Position numbers and translations under genes: made by a program. DNA of 36,874 nucleotides. It comes from Planctomycetota bacterium (lineage in GTDB: Bacteria; Planctomycetota; Planctomycetia; Pirellulales; Pirellulaceae). Below are positions 1-8,730 of the stretch, piece after piece; positions within the stretch are counted from its first letter, which is position 1; each line of letters opens with the position of its first letter. Location of the stretch: contig JAFLCP010000073.1 in the NCBI GenBank assembly GCA_017303505.1, positions 1 to 36,874 on the forward strand, in the 5' to 3' direction. The notes under the pieces are model-generated. The model was not told the origin of the DNA. It saw only the letters and a list, made by a program, of their open reading frames with translations, and did no database searches.

Positions 1-412
1 CCGCCAATACTTCCTTCGCAGGACCAGGTAACTTCGCGAAAGTCTCATTCATCTTGCTGAGAGATTCCGTGAACCCCGTCAGTTCGGGAGCAGCTGCCGT
101 TGCACTCGCTTCATCTTTGACCGAAGCCAAAGTGCTGGCGATGTTACCAACCATGTCCCGCAGCGATTGCACCATTTCACTCCCGCCATCAACACCCCGC
201 AGAGCATTCAGCGATTCATTCATGGATTCGTTCAATTTGTTTTGCGCGGCGCTCGCAGCTTGCTGAGCCATCTGCTCCGCTGAACTTTCAGCTTGAGTCG
301 CAGCGGACTTGGCTGCTTCTTCTGCTTTCTTTGCCGACTCCGCATCACAGCCAGTCAAACTCATAACGCCCAACAACGCAACCACCGAAAATTGCCCTAA
401 TCGCATTTTCAT
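1..412 (-). CDS. Putative lipoprotein, partial (C-terminus beyond window)
   Basis: Reading the minus strand from an ATG at 412 gives an open frame that runs off the left edge with no stop (about 137 codons visible). It opens with a lipoprotein signal peptide: MKMRLGQ, a hydrophobic stretch, then the lipobox LTGC with the modifiable Cys at residue 22. What follows is rich in Ala, Glu, Gln, Ser and Lys (about residues 25-60), predicted helical and probably coiled-coil. The sequence GAGGTGGAAG directly before the ATG is a good ribosome binding site. A second ATG two codons later is possible. I do not recognise the family; an outer-membrane or periplasmic lipoprotein is the safe reading. It is transcribed away from the Fur-like gene at 661. 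Confidence 0.75.
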   Translation of the reverse strand, partial: MKMRLGQFSVVALLGVMSLTGCDAESAKKAEEAAKSAATQAESSAEQMAQQAASAAQNKLNESMNESLNALRGVDGGSEMVQSLRDMVGNIASTLASVKDEASATAAAPELTGFTESLSKMNETFAKLPGPAKEVLA

Positions 413-660
413 CTTCCACCTCAAATTTTAAGACGAATGTTTCATTCGCTGACTTGGCCTCGCCTCATCACCCATTGCGAATTGTCCCGTGGAACCGCCA
501 AAACGCACAAGGGTAAGGAACAATTTTCGACAACTTTCCGGAAAGAGCCCCCCTCATAACCCAAAACCCCTTCGCCGAACTTCCCTATTCCACGCTGCAT
601 TTTCCCTAGCTAACCAGTGGGGGATGTGGTATCTTATGCAGGTGCAATAGGGGAGGGTGA

Positions 661-1137
661 TTGGCCTTCAGCGTTGTTCTCGTTTCATCGGTGGTGCGAT
701 CCATGGCTAAAGAACCTCAGGCAGTTGACTTCAAAGCTTTACTTCACAAAGCCAACCTCCGCGCAACACCTGCCCGGCTAGCCCTACTGAAAGTGCTGCA
801 AGGGACCGGAAGCCCTCAAACCCACGCATTTTTGGCCGATGCCCTGGAAGAACTGGGGATTGATAAGGCCACCGTTTTTCGCAATCTCAGCTCGCTTGTC
901 GAAATTGGAGTCGTTCGTCGACTCGACGTCGGCGATCATGTGTGGCGATACGAATGGCTGGGCGAAAAGCAGGAAGCCGAACATCTTCACCCTCATTTCG
1001 TGTGCACTTCTTGTGGTGAAGTCGATTGCTTAGAAAGCGATCAAGTTCGATTTAACGATCGCTCCAAACGCGACCTCGCCAAACGGACTAATGAAATCGT
1101 CTTGCGCGGCACCTGCAAAAACTGCGATCAAGAGTAA
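661..1137 (+). CDS. Fur-family metal-responsive transcriptional regulator
   Basis: 158 residues from TTG 661. The N-terminal winged helix covers about residues 24-95 (LRATPARLALLKVL, then the recognition helix DKATVFRNLSSLVE). The C-terminal dimerisation domain has the His-rich metal motif EHLHPHF (His108, 110, 112) and the two CxxC pairs of a structural zinc site: Cys115/118 (CTSC) and Cys152/155 (CKNC). This makes it a Fur/Zur/PerR-type repressor, but which metal it senses cannot be read from sequence. The start is uncertain. GGGAGGG at 651-657 lies just before TTG 661 and favours it, but the first 14 residues are hydrophobic and unusual for the family; ATG 703 would give a normal MAKEPQ start. 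A COG0523 GTPase gene nearby (3000-4235) makes a zinc-related role (Zur) plausible by inference. Confidence 0.9.
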   Translation: MAFSVVLVSSVVRSMAKEPQAVDFKALLHKANLRATPARLALLKVLQGTGSPQTHAFLADALEELGIDKATVFRNLSSLVEIGVVRRLDVGDHVWRYEWLGEKQEAEHLHPHFVCTSCGEVDCLESDQVRFNDRSKRDLAKRTNEIVLRGTCKNCDQE

Positions 1138-1300
1138 CTCGAACAGCCTCTCAAAACTCTGTTAGAAATCTAGCTGTCTCGGAACGCGCGCCCATTTTGA
1201 AATTATTGTGCAAATACGCGCCGACTTCTCTTGCAATAGACATGCAAATACATATCTTGGGCAAATAGGTTTCGACTGCCATCTAACCAAAGTTATTCGC

Positions 1301-1654
1301 ATGTTCCTCGAATTGCTGCATCGACTCGCTCTGATGACCAGCTTCTTCGCGACTTTCGCTTGGAGCTTTCGCTCCATCATGAACAGCGAAGCTATCTGCC
1401 TGGCTGGGGCAGCCCTTGGAATCAGCCTCGCTCTTGCGCAATTTATGGTTGGCAGTCGGGAACACCGATCTTGGGTCGCTTTACTTTTGTGGCTCCTCGC
1501 GGGTACCGGCCTTGCATACGCGGTTTTACAGAAGAAGATAGGACTGTTTGATATGGGATTTTTCTCCCCTATCGCCCTCGCCGTATGCTGGTTGTGTTTG
1601 ATTCCACTTTTATTTTCGCGGATGAGCCACAGTGCCCGACACCCCGAACCCTGA
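1301..1654 (+). CDS. Small multi-pass membrane protein of unknown function
   Basis: About 117 residues from ATG 1301. The frame stays open upstream to a GTG at 1208, but that extension has no membrane or domain character. Four hydrophobic segments are visible, beginning LALMTSFFATFAW, ICLAGAALGISLALA, WVALLLWLLAGTGLA and SPIALAVCWLCLIP, so it is an integral inner-membrane protein. It overlaps the GTG start of the prepilin peptidase-like gene by 23 bases (1632-1654), which suggests the two are cotranscribed. No convincing ribosome binding site precedes 1301 or the later ATG at 1334. I do not recognise the family. The consistent transmembrane pattern is the main reason to believe it is coding. 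Confidence 0.5.
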   Translation: MFLELLHRLALMTSFFATFAWSFRSIMNSEAICLAGAALGISLALAQFMVGSREHRSWVALLLWLLAGTGLAYAVLQKKIGLFDMGFFSPIALAVCWLCLIPLLFSRMSHSARHPEP

Positions 1655-2951
1655 TAGGGACTTAAACCCAGAAATTTCTCCCAATCAACTGCCAGCGCCA
1701 CTCATCGAACCAACGCCCGATGTTGCATCAGCCGTAACGGATACGACAGGTGCTGCTCAAGCTACCAATGAACTCGATGTTCTATCAACCATTGCCACTC
1801 CCGTAGTTGCGGAAAAAAAGCTTCCCAATTGGCCTTTGCGGTGGCTTTGGATTTTTATCCTGACCTTGGTCGGTTTCTATGTTTTTGCCCTCCCAGAAAT
1901 TCAAATCGCTTGGTGGAACTATCGATCCCCCAACCGCATGTTGCCTTCGTTCTTGCAACTCGATATCGTCACTCGCTCCGTCTTGCGACTCTTAGAGTCG
2001 TTTGTGGTCGCCTTCTTCTTTGCGGTCGGTTCGAGCTTTGGAAGTTTCTTGAACGTTGTCGCGTATCGCTTGCCTAAAAACCTCGATATCAGCGTTGCCG
2101 GCTCACGCTGCCCCAACTGCAACCAACGCCTCACCTTTCAAGAGAATATGCCGCTCTTCGGCTGGGTGAGTCTGCGTGGTAAATGCAGTGGCTGCCATAT
2201 TCCGATTCCCTTTAAGTATTTAGCAGCCGAATTGTTGGTGGGACTTTTGGCCGTTTGGTTAGGGGTCCATGAATTGCTCTCCGGCGGGATCAACTTACCG
2301 TTGCGAGCCCCCAATTTTTATGCCGGAGTGGTCTGGATTATCTTCTATACCAAATGGGATCTTGTCTCCTACGCACTATTTCATTTTGCCTTGTTTTGCA
2401 TTCTGGCAACGCAAATCCTCACCCTCGACAACCAGCTTGCAGTTCCCAAACGCTTTTTCGTCTTTTGTTGCTTCGTAGGAGTGACACTTTCCCTCTGCTT
2501 TCCCTGGCTAATCCTCGTCCATTCGTCGCTCTTCCTACCGGGAATTGAAATGCGCGAACCAGGACAACTAGAAGGGGTTCGACTTGAATGGCAACAATCG
2601 ACTCGAATATCGGTTCTTTTGGGCGACCTTTACTCGATCGCTATTGCCGTGCCTGCAGCCATCGGAGCGAGCCTCTTGTGTCGGCACGACAAACCATTTC
2701 CTTTTTCGATGTGGCTCGGAACATTTCTTTGCCTCGGTATCTGGCTCGGTTGGCAAGCCTCCCTCTGCATCGCCAGTGTATCTTTGCTAATCAGCTTACC
2801 GCTGGCCGTGTTTCAATTACCAACCATTCGCAAAGCCCTGTATATGAGCGGCATCGTACTTGGGGTTACCGTATTGCATCATGGGCTGTGGGCCGTACTC
2901 GTCAATGCGCTGCTCAATCAGTTTTCGGCTAACGCAATGCCCATGCAGTAA
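1632..2951 (+). CDS. Prepilin peptidase-like protein (A24 family), active site degenerate
   Basis: 439 residues from GTG 1632. A Pro/Thr-rich cytoplasmic tail (1-65) and a first membrane helix (70-88) precede the N-terminal domain of type IV prepilin peptidases: SSFGSFLNVVAYRLP (134-148), then a four-Cys zinc site, CPNC (160-163) and CSGC (185-188). A membrane domain follows with TLDNQLAVP (264-272), where Asp266 sits at the place of the first catalytic Asp, and KPFPFSMWLGTFLCLG (354-369), which resembles the family's C-terminal PFGP segment. The canonical GxGD with the second catalytic Asp is not present; the nearest match is LLGDL (Asp332). Known members cleave the leader of prepilin-like proteins and methylate the new N-terminus. 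Activity here is doubtful, and it may be a divergent or inactive relative. Confidence 0.75.
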   Translation: MPDTPNPDRDLNPEISPNQLPAPLIEPTPDVASAVTDTTGAAQATNELDVLSTIATPVVAEKKLPNWPLRWLWIFILTLVGFYVFALPEIQIAWWNYRSPNRMLPSFLQLDIVTRSVLRLLESFVVAFFFAVGSSFGSFLNVVAYRLPKNLDISVAGSRCPNCNQRLTFQENMPLFGWVSLRGKCSGCHIPIPFKYLAAELLVGLLAVWLGVHELLSGGINLPLRAPNFYAGVVWIIFYTKWDLVSYALFHFALFCILATQILTLDNQLAVPKRFFVFCCFVGVTLSLCFPWLILVHSSLFLPGIEMREPGQLEGVRLEWQQSTRISVLLGDLYSIAIAVPAAIGASLLCRHDKPFPFSMWLGTFLCLGIWLGWQASLCIASVSLLISLPLAVFQLPTIRKALYMSGIVLGVTVLHHGLWAVLVNALLNQFSANAMPMQ

Positions 2952-2999
2952 CCTCGCGGCTTGCCCATACATCCATGATGAGCAAAGTCCAAGCGGACA

Positions 3000-4235
3000 T
3001 CATGCCTGTTCATCCTGATCCAGCTCACACGCTTCTTCCCAAGCAGGAAACGGATCGTGCCAGGCTTCCCATACGCTTGGCCCCGCTTCCATTTCTTCCT
3101 CGGTCAATAAGCAATCATCTAGCGCAGCCTCGATTTCTGTGCGATCTAGCGATTGGCCAATGATGACCAATTCGGTTCTACGGTCACCGTAAGGTTCTTC
3201 CCAAACTTCGCGAACACTTTCTGCAAACTCAGGTTCTTCGGGCCATTCTTCACGCGGAGTGGCAGCGGCCCACATCCCTGCGGAATGCAAAGCGAACACG
3301 CGCCCTGCATGAGACCATTCCGCCGCTTGATCATTGCGTGTGGCCAACCAAATAGCCCCTTTCAATCGCACAATAGAACCAAAGAGCTCACTGTTGATGA
3401 AAGACAGCAATCGTTCGGGATGAAAAGGTCGACGAGCTTGATAGGCAAAACTCGCGAAACCATATTCTTCTGATTCAGAAACTTCAGCTCCCCGCTCTAC
3501 CACCAACCAATTTCTATTCTGCGCAGCCCACTCGGGCGAGAACAATCCAGTATTCATCACTTCCGATAAAGGGACTTGGCCGCGAATGCTGCGAACGATT
3601 CGCGCAGTTGGGTTTAGCAGTTGCAATAAGTTTTCTAACTTTACAATCGTTGCTTCGTCCACCAAATCGCATTTGGAAATGATCAGCACGTTGGCGAACT
3701 CGATTTGATCGATCAGCAAATGCGAAACATCGCGGACATCTTCCTCGCTGAGTGCTTGCCCTCGATCCGACAATTGGTCTAGCGAATCAAGATCAAGCGA
3801 AAAGTTAACCGCATCCACGACGGTAACCATCGTATCCAAGCGGGCCACTTGAAGAAGCGACTCACCCTGATCATCTTCAAACGTAAAAGTCTCTGCGACC
3901 GGCAGAGGTTCGGATATTCCAGTGGATTCAATGAGTAGATACTCGAAACGTCCTTCCCGCGCCAAACGGCTTACTTCAACCAGAAGGTCCTCGCGCAATG
4001 TGCAGCAAATGCACCCGTTGCTCATTTCCACCAATTGCTCATCGACACGGCTGAGATTGGCATCCCCTTCGCGAACCAAGCGTGCATCCACGTTGATTTC
4101 GCTCATATCATTGACAATAACTGCCACGCGCATGCCTTGCCGATTGTTGAGCACTTGATTGAGCAGTGTCGTTTTTCCAGCCCCGAGAAAGCCAGACAAA
4201 ACAGTAACAGGCAAGCGTGGGTCGGACATAGACAT
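3000..4235 (-). CDS. COG0523/CobW-family GTPase (metallochaperone)
   Basis: 411 residues from ATG 4235 (in-frame alternatives: TTG 4247, ATG 4229). Numbered from 4247: the P-loop GFLGAGKTT at 19-27, [10 protein letters not shown] at 45-54, and the family's metal-binding NGCICC at 77-82 form the GTPase domain (about 12-210), with SKCDLVD as the guanine specificity loop. The C-terminal part (about 270-395) matches CobW_C. The C-terminus is strongly acidic (Glu/Asp/Trp). COG0523 proteins couple GTP hydrolysis to metal delivery. The NDMSE form occurs in the zinc-linked YciC/ZigA-like branch, and a Fur-family regulator 2 kb away fits zinc homeostasis, but that assignment is inference. It converges on the prepilin peptidase-like gene with only 48 bases between them. 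Confidence 0.9.
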   Translation of the reverse strand: MSMSDPRLPVTVLSGFLGAGKTTLLNQVLNNRQGMRVAVIVNDMSEINVDARLVREGDANLSRVDEQLVEMSNGCICCTLREDLLVEVSRLAREGRFEYLLIESTGISEPLPVAETFTFEDDQGESLLQVARLDTMVTVVDAVNFSLDLDSLDQLSDRGQALSEEDVRDVSHLLIDQIEFANVLIISKCDLVDEATIVKLENLLQLLNPTARIVRSIRGQVPLSEVMNTGLFSPEWAAQNRNWLVVERGAEVSESEEYGFASFAYQARRPFHPERLLSFINSELFGSIVRLKGAIWLATRNDQAAEWSHAGRVFALHSAGMWAAATPREEWPEEPEFAESVREVWEEPYGDRRTELVIIGQSLDRTEIEAALDDCLLTEEEMEAGPSVWEAWHDPFPAWEEACELDQDEQA

Positions 4236-4247
4236 GATCCATACCAA

Positions 4248-4617
4248 AAATGAAAATCAACAACAGAAAAAGCATGGCGAAAATGCCGTCCAGGAGCTAT
4301 GTAGGACTACGCTTGGACGGACCATACTTGAATGGAACGTATCTTACACAGATGCAAATGGCTTGCAAGTGCTTCGCGATTGCGATTTAATGCTAGGGGA
4401 ACGGACGATCATTTTTGGACTGCGAGCCGACCATGCTCCAAAACCAGCTTATTCAGCGTATTCTGTCTGTTTGTTAGGCGCCCACGATACGCGAGAAAGA
4501 AGACGGTAGAGATGTGAACAGGAGAGCTATGGAAAAAACTAACGTGTATGACCGGTTACAGTCGCCCAACTGCTTTCACCGATCAGAAGTTTGATTCACT
4601 CCTACCAAGCGCTCAAA
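4248..4617. other. Gene-free interval upstream of the COG0523 GTPase
   Basis: No convincing gene; the open frames here lack ribosome binding sites and protein-like composition. It must hold the promoter of the minus-strand GTPase gene. Two structures are visible. One is an inverted repeat, CCGTCCA (4286-4292) with TGGACGG (4314-4320). The other is a stretch at 4339-4368 containing GTATCTTA, then TGCAA (4353-4357) and its inverted copy TTGCA (4363-4367), which resembles the sequence just upstream of the Fur-like gene. Operator function is unproven. Confidence 0.4.
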
Positions 4618-5148
4618 CTAAAAAGACGATAGTGTTCCCACAAAGTAACTGATCATCATGCACCACAGCAAGAGCGGCAAAACATCGCACATAAGCCTGG
4701 TACGGAAACTGAATTTCTTTAAGCAATACCAAGCATCAAGCACAAAAAACATCAGGAAAATTGCGGCAAACATCAGCCAAAAACGGAACCAATCATGCGT
4801 TCCCCAAATAGAACGACCATCAAAGTACTGCCGACGAATGTCCTCGAAAAGCGCGCTGAAATTTAGCATTGCAGTCAGCGCTACGGCATATAAAACCTTT
4901 AGCGTCGATTTGCCCCAAAGGTGGCTATAGCCGCGCAGCGAGAGCATCGAGACCAGAAAGATGGCATTGTCCAAATCGAAATCGTTTCTCTGAGAATGGC
5001 CACTCAAGTAGAAACAAATTGCCAAAATCCAAATCAGGAAAAACAAACTCGTCAGGCTGAATTGTGTAGCACCCCATTTTGGGATTTTTGCGCATGCCAA
5101 CCGAGACTCAGGGAGCATCAACTTTTCCCGCCTCCTTCTCCGACTCAT
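4618..5148 (-). CDS. Four-helix membrane protein, unknown function
   Basis: 176 residues from ATG 5148, which has a good ribosome binding site (AAGGAG, five bases away) lying inside the end of the upstream gene. The protein starts with a basic patch (SRRRRREK) and has four hydrophobic segments, beginning FSLTSLFFLIWILAICFYL, VLYAVALTAMLNFSALF, FRFWLMFAAIFLMFFVLDA and LMCDVLPLLLWCMMISYFV. The FSLTSLFFLIW start is typical of small planctomycete membrane proteins, but I know no function for them. A second start at 5118 is possible. It overlaps the end of the exported-protein gene (5108) by 41 bases on the same strand, so the two form a translationally coupled operon. Confidence 0.7.
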   Translation of the reverse strand: MSRRRRREKLMLPESRLACAKIPKWGATQFSLTSLFFLIWILAICFYLSGHSQRNDFDLDNAIFLVSMLSLRGYSHLWGKSTLKVLYAVALTAMLNFSALFEDIRRQYFDGRSIWGTHDWFRFWLMFAAIFLMFFVLDAWYCLKKFSFRTRLMCDVLPLLLWCMMISYFVGTLSSF

Positions 5149-5821
5149 CTTTCTCCTTTTTGGCTTTCAGCATCCGCTCTTGAATTGCCCGACGTTCGCT
5201 TTGACTAAAGAAACTTACGAATGGGTACTCTTCCACTATGAAATTGGTAGGTTCTCCTATGCTGAAGTTAATCTCATCTTTTGCAACAGGATCCGCAACG
5301 TAGGCTTCGACCAAAAGATCCGTTACCTCAACTCGCTTCTTACCATCAGGTAGATCGGGCTTTACCAATACGACGTTCGCTTTGAGCAACAATAAGCTGC
5401 GACGATTACCAAGCCCTTTTTTCATTGTATCCTCAACAAACTTCTCAACCTCTTTGATCCCTTCTGGCGAATCGAGCTTAAAATGTAGGGAGTTGCACAT
5501 GCAACTGGTAGCGGAACTACTTTTCGGATTTCGCTCAAATAGTAACTTCGCTACTTCAAGTTGCTTTTCCGGTATGTACAACTCGTTATATGCGTAGTAC
5601 GTGAGTAGCAATTCTTGATCCGGCAAGTCTGCTAGTGCTTTTGTTCCCGATTCAGTGAGAAGGTCCAGCGCCCTTTTGGCTCTTTTTTGAGAATCGAACA
5701 GCAACTCATACGCTTCCTTATACTCCTTCGAGTCAGACTCCTTTGGCTTCTCTTGCGAAAACAGACAGCTAGAAGTGACAATAATAAAGAACGCAAAAAA
5801 CGAACAGATTTGCTTGGTCAT
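5108..5821 (-). CDS. Exported protein of unknown function
   Basis: 237 residues from ATG 5821; the frame runs upstream to 5875, but the signal peptide begins at this Met (MTKQICSFFAFFIIVTSSC). The Cys after VTSS could be a lipidation site, although the match is not a classic lipobox. The mature part is Lys/Glu-rich and mostly helical, with leucine-rich stretches such as QELLLTYYAYNELYIPEKQL and KQLEVAKLLFERNP that resemble helix-turn-helix (TPR-like) repeats. The C-terminus is charged (KAKKEKDESEKEAGK). No catalytic motif is visible. Codon use and a coupled membrane-protein gene downstream support a real gene. The ribosome binding site (AAGGA, about 11 bases upstream) is weakly placed. Confidence 0.65.
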   Translation of the reverse strand: MTKQICSFFAFFIIVTSSCLFSQEKPKESDSKEYKEAYELLFDSQKRAKRALDLLTESGTKALADLPDQELLLTYYAYNELYIPEKQLEVAKLLFERNPKSSSATSCMCNSLHFKLDSPEGIKEVEKFVEDTMKKGLGNRRSLLLLKANVVLVKPDLPDGKKRVEVTDLLVEAYVADPVAKDEINFSIGEPTNFIVEEYPFVSFFSQSERRAIQERMLKAKKEKDESEKEAGKVDAP

Positions 5822-6554
5822 ATCGAACGATTCCTTGACGAACAATGGGAGTCGCTGTCGAACGGCATTGGACACTGTGGTGCGCTCTCGCGTTCCGCAT
5901 GGTCAATACTTTCATGTAGTTTTTCGCGTGCCAGCTCTGGATGCAAGTTAAAATTATCAATTCCTGTTCGTCATTGCAAAGAAATTGATGATTCACGTCA
6001 CGCCGTTTTTTCCGTAGCCAATTTCATATTTCGCGTCTTTCGTGCTTTTCGTGGTCCACTCACCGCATTAAGGATTGCGGACGATAAGTCAACTCCACGG
6101 TGTGTTCCGCAAGTTGACGAGCCCGACTTTTGAAACCACCAAGAATAGAGAAAATGCGCCTAGGCGAATTATCAAAAGAAATCATCTGCTGCACACTCCC
6201 TATGTCCCTTTTCGCGGCCTTCGCGTTTTTCGCGGTTCACTAATGCGGCTCAGTCTTGAAGCGGCGAGTCAACTCCACGGTGTGTTCCGCAAGTTGACGA
6301 GCCCGACTTTTGAAACCACCAAGAATAGAGAAAATGCGCCTAGGCGAACCCTCAAAAGAAATCACTTGCTGCAAACACGCCACTTCCCTACTTCCCATTT
6401 CGCGGCCTTCGCGCTTTTCGCGGTTCCAATACGCCCCATTCCCTCGGGCCATGAAAACCATCAAAATAAGGGAGTGTTCCGGGACCCAAGCGGATTGGCC
6501 CCTTTGTCCAAGTAAAGAGTCCCCAACCATCCGTTTCGCAAACAGGAGTTCGTA
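5822..6554. other. Long gene-free interval between divergent genes
   Basis: 733 bases separating the minus-strand exported-protein gene from the plus-strand prolyl oligopeptidase gene. About half is occupied by the tandem repeat block at 6029-6427, described separately. Open frames exist on both strands, but they are carried by the repeat, whose period is close to a multiple of three; I reject them as genes. The last 60 bases contain the ribosome binding site of the peptidase gene (CAGGAG, seven bases before ATG 6555). Both flanking promoters should be here, but I cannot place them with confidence. Confidence 0.6.
6029..6427. repeat. Tandem composite repeat, about 180-bp period, with palindromes
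   Basis: Two 82-base segments, 6087-6168 and 6267-6348, are identical and spaced exactly 180 bases apart. Similarity continues for a few tens of bases beyond. Between and around them are three copies of a TTCGCG-rich stretch of the type TTTCGCG-N-CTTTCGCG (6029-6060, 6210-6240, 6398-6427), so the order is stretch, unit, stretch, unit, stretch. Each 82-base unit has an inverted repeat GTCAACT/AGTTGAC (6088-6094 with 6112-6118; 6268-6274 with 6292-6298) and the perfect palindrome CGCCTAGGCG (6157-6166; 6337-6346). TTCGCG-rich stretches like these recur between genes in many planctomycete genomes. No transposase or terminal inverted repeat is visible. Confidence 0.85.
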
Positions 6555-8702
6555 ATGTCTAAACAGTTCTTTATGAAGACCGTACTAACGGCCTCGCTGG
6601 CAGCCCTAACTTGGGCCTATCCAGTTCAGGCTGATGAAACCACATCCGATTCGACCAAAAAGGTATCCGACGTGACTGAAAAAGAAGATCCATATCTCTG
6701 GTTAGAAGATGTCACCGGAGATAAAGCTCTCAATTGGGTCAAAGAGAGGAATGCCAAGACACAAGGTGAATTTGAATCCAAACCAGAATTCAACAAACTC
6801 AAAGATGATTTGCTGGAGATCCTCAACTCTAAAGAGCGCATTCCGTTTGTCACCAAGTACGGTGAACACTACTACAACTTTTGGAAAGATGAAAAGAACG
6901 AGCGCGGTGTATGGCGCCGCACCACTCTCGAAGAATATCGAAAAGCAGAACCGAAATGGGAAGTGGTTCTTGATTTAGACGCAGTAGCCACCGCTGAAAA
7001 GGAAAACTGGGTTTGGTCCGGCGTTCAACTACTTCGTCCTGGATACAAACGAGCCCTGATCAACCTCTCGCGCGGTGGAGCGGATGCAACGGTCACTCGT
7101 GAATTTGATATGGAAACCAAGTCGTTTGTAAAAGATGGTTTCTATCGCCCCGAAGCAAAAGGCAGCTTGGGTTGGATCGATGAAAACACCGTTTTTGTAT
7201 CGACCGACTTCGGCGATGGCTCGATGACCACTTCAGGCTATCCGCGTTTGGCCAAACGCTGGAAACGCGGCACTCCGATCGAAAAAGCGGAATTGATTTA
7301 CGAAGGTGTGCCGACTGACATGTCGGTATCAGCTATCCATGATGACACTCCCGGCTTTGAACGCAATTTCGTATCCCGCAATCTTGCTTTCTACAATGAC
7401 GAACTCTATTGGCTCAATCCTGAAGGCAAGCTCATCAAGATTGACGCTCCAAACACGGCGAACAAAAATGTGATTCGGGAATATTTGACTCTCGAATTGC
7501 GTGACGCTTGGGAAGTTGAAGGGAACAAGTACGCTGCCGGTTCTCTGTTGGTCATCAAGTTCGATGACTTTATCGCAGGCAAGCGAAAGTTTGATGTGGC
7601 CTTCGAACCATCGGAAAACACCTCGCTCGCGAGCTACGGCGCTACGAAAGATCACTTTTACATCAACGTTTTGGAAGATGTAAAGAATCGCATCTATGTG
7701 CTCACCCCAACCCCAGACGGCTGGAAACGCGAGCCATTGACCGGTGCACCGCAATTCGGAACCGTCAGCGTATCGGCAGTTGATTCGGATGAATCCAACG
7801 ACTATTTCCTAACCGTCACCGATTACATCACACCAACCACGTTGATGATCGGCTCGATCGGCAAAGCTCCCGAAAAACTCAAGCAGTTGCCAGCTTACTT
7901 CGATGCCTCTGATTTACAGATCACTCAGAACTTTGCAACCAGCGATGACGGCACGAAAGTTCCGTACTTCATGGTTGCCAAGAAAAACATCAAGCTTGAT
8001 GGCAGCAACCCAACTTTGCTCTATGGTTACGGCGGCTTCGAGATTTCGTTGACACCAAGCTACTCTGGCAGCGTGGGTCGAGCTTGGCTCACTCAAGGTG
8101 GCGTCTATGTAGTCGCCAATATCCGCGGTGGTGGCGAATATGGTCCTCGTTGGCATCAAGCAGCTCTCAAGGCCAATCGCTTGCGAGCTTATGAAGATTT
8201 CGCTGCAGTGGCCAAGGATTTGGTGAGTCGTGGCGTGACCAAGCCCGAGCGCCTCGGAATTCAAGGTGGCTCCAATGGCGGGCTATTGGTCGGAAACATG
8301 TTCACCCTTTATCCGAACCTCTTTTCCGCTGCGGTTTGCCAAGTACCTTTGCTGGATATGAAACGCTTCCACTTGCTCTTGGCAGGAGCATCGTGGATGG
8401 CCGAATATGGTAATCCTGATAAAGATGGTGAATGGGACTTCATCAAGACTTATTCGCCTTACCAAAATGTGAAAGCAAACACCAAGTATCCAACTGTTCT
8501 CTTTACAACTTCAACTCGTGACGACCGAGTCCACCCAGGCCACGCACGCAAAATGATGGCCCGTATGGAAGAGCAGGGACATGCTGTGAAGTACTATGAG
8601 AACATCGAAGGTGGCCACGGAGGCTCTGCCAACAATAAACAAGCGGCTTACATGCAAGCCCTTGCTTATTCATTCCTGAAGCAACAATTGTTCGGGAAGT
8701 AA
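6555..8702 (+). CDS. Exported prolyl oligopeptidase (S9A family)
   Basis: 715 residues. A signal peptide (about 1-26, ending YPVQA) sends it across the membrane, unlike most cytosolic prolyl oligopeptidases. An N-terminal segment with PYLWLEDV (46-53), the usual family opening, leads into a beta-propeller (about 100-440) and then an alpha/beta-hydrolase domain (about 460-715). The catalytic triad is visible: Ser573 in GGSNGG, Asp656/657 in TRDDRVHP, and His688 in EGGHGG. The oxyanion and strand motifs YGYGGFEIS and ANIRGGGEYG are intact. Length fits the family (about 690-720). Such enzymes cut after proline in short peptides; a scavenging role in the periplasm is inferred. The start is supported by CAGGAG seven bases upstream. 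It stands alone and converges on the FGGY-like gene. Confidence 0.93.
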   Translation: MSKQFFMKTVLTASLAALTWAYPVQADETTSDSTKKVSDVTEKEDPYLWLEDVTGDKALNWVKERNAKTQGEFESKPEFNKLKDDLLEILNSKERIPFVTKYGEHYYNFWKDEKNERGVWRRTTLEEYRKAEPKWEVVLDLDAVATAEKENWVWSGVQLLRPGYKRALINLSRGGADATVTREFDMETKSFVKDGFYRPEAKGSLGWIDENTVFVSTDFGDGSMTTSGYPRLAKRWKRGTPIEKAELIYEGVPTDMSVSAIHDDTPGFERNFVSRNLAFYNDELYWLNPEGKLIKIDAPNTANKNVIREYLTLELRDAWEVEGNKYAAGSLLVIKFDDFIAGKRKFDVAFEPSENTSLASYGATKDHFYINVLEDVKNRIYVLTPTPDGWKREPLTGAPQFGTVSVSAVDSDESNDYFLTVTDYITPTTLMIGSIGKAPEKLKQLPAYFDASDLQITQNFATSDDGTKVPYFMVAKKNIKLDGSNPTLLYGYGGFEISLTPSYSGSVGRAWLTQGGVYVVANIRGGGEYGPRWHQAALKANRLRAYEDFAAVAKDLVSRGVTKPERLGIQGGSNGGLLVGNMFTLYPNLFSAAVCQVPLLDMKRFHLLLAGASWMAEYGNPDKDGEWDFIKTYSPYQNVKANTKYPTVLFTTSTRDDRVHPGHARKMMARMEEQGHAVKYYENIEGGHGGSANNKQAAYMQALAYSFLKQQLFGK

Positions 8703-8730
8703 GATTCCAAAACCTATACGGCAGGGCTGA

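Noticed and set aside
1162-1701. 179-codon minus-strand frame opposite the small membrane protein gene
   Set aside because: It is antisense to a better candidate with clear membrane helices; its own product is Arg/Cys-rich without any domain pattern.
2974-3004. Hairpin CATGATG/ATCATG with inner GTCC/GGAC between convergent genes
   Set aside because: It could be a bidirectional terminator, but there is no T-run on either side and it overlaps the GTPase stop codon.
4159-4509. 116-codon plus-strand frame overlapping the COG0523 GTPase start
   Set aside because: Partly antisense to a well supported gene, with no ribosome binding site and no protein features.
6075-6515. Open frame of 146 codons with an internal protein repeat
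   Set aside because: The frame is open only because the 180-bp DNA repeat has a length divisible by three; there is no good ribosome binding site, composition is not protein-like, and the opposite strand is open too.
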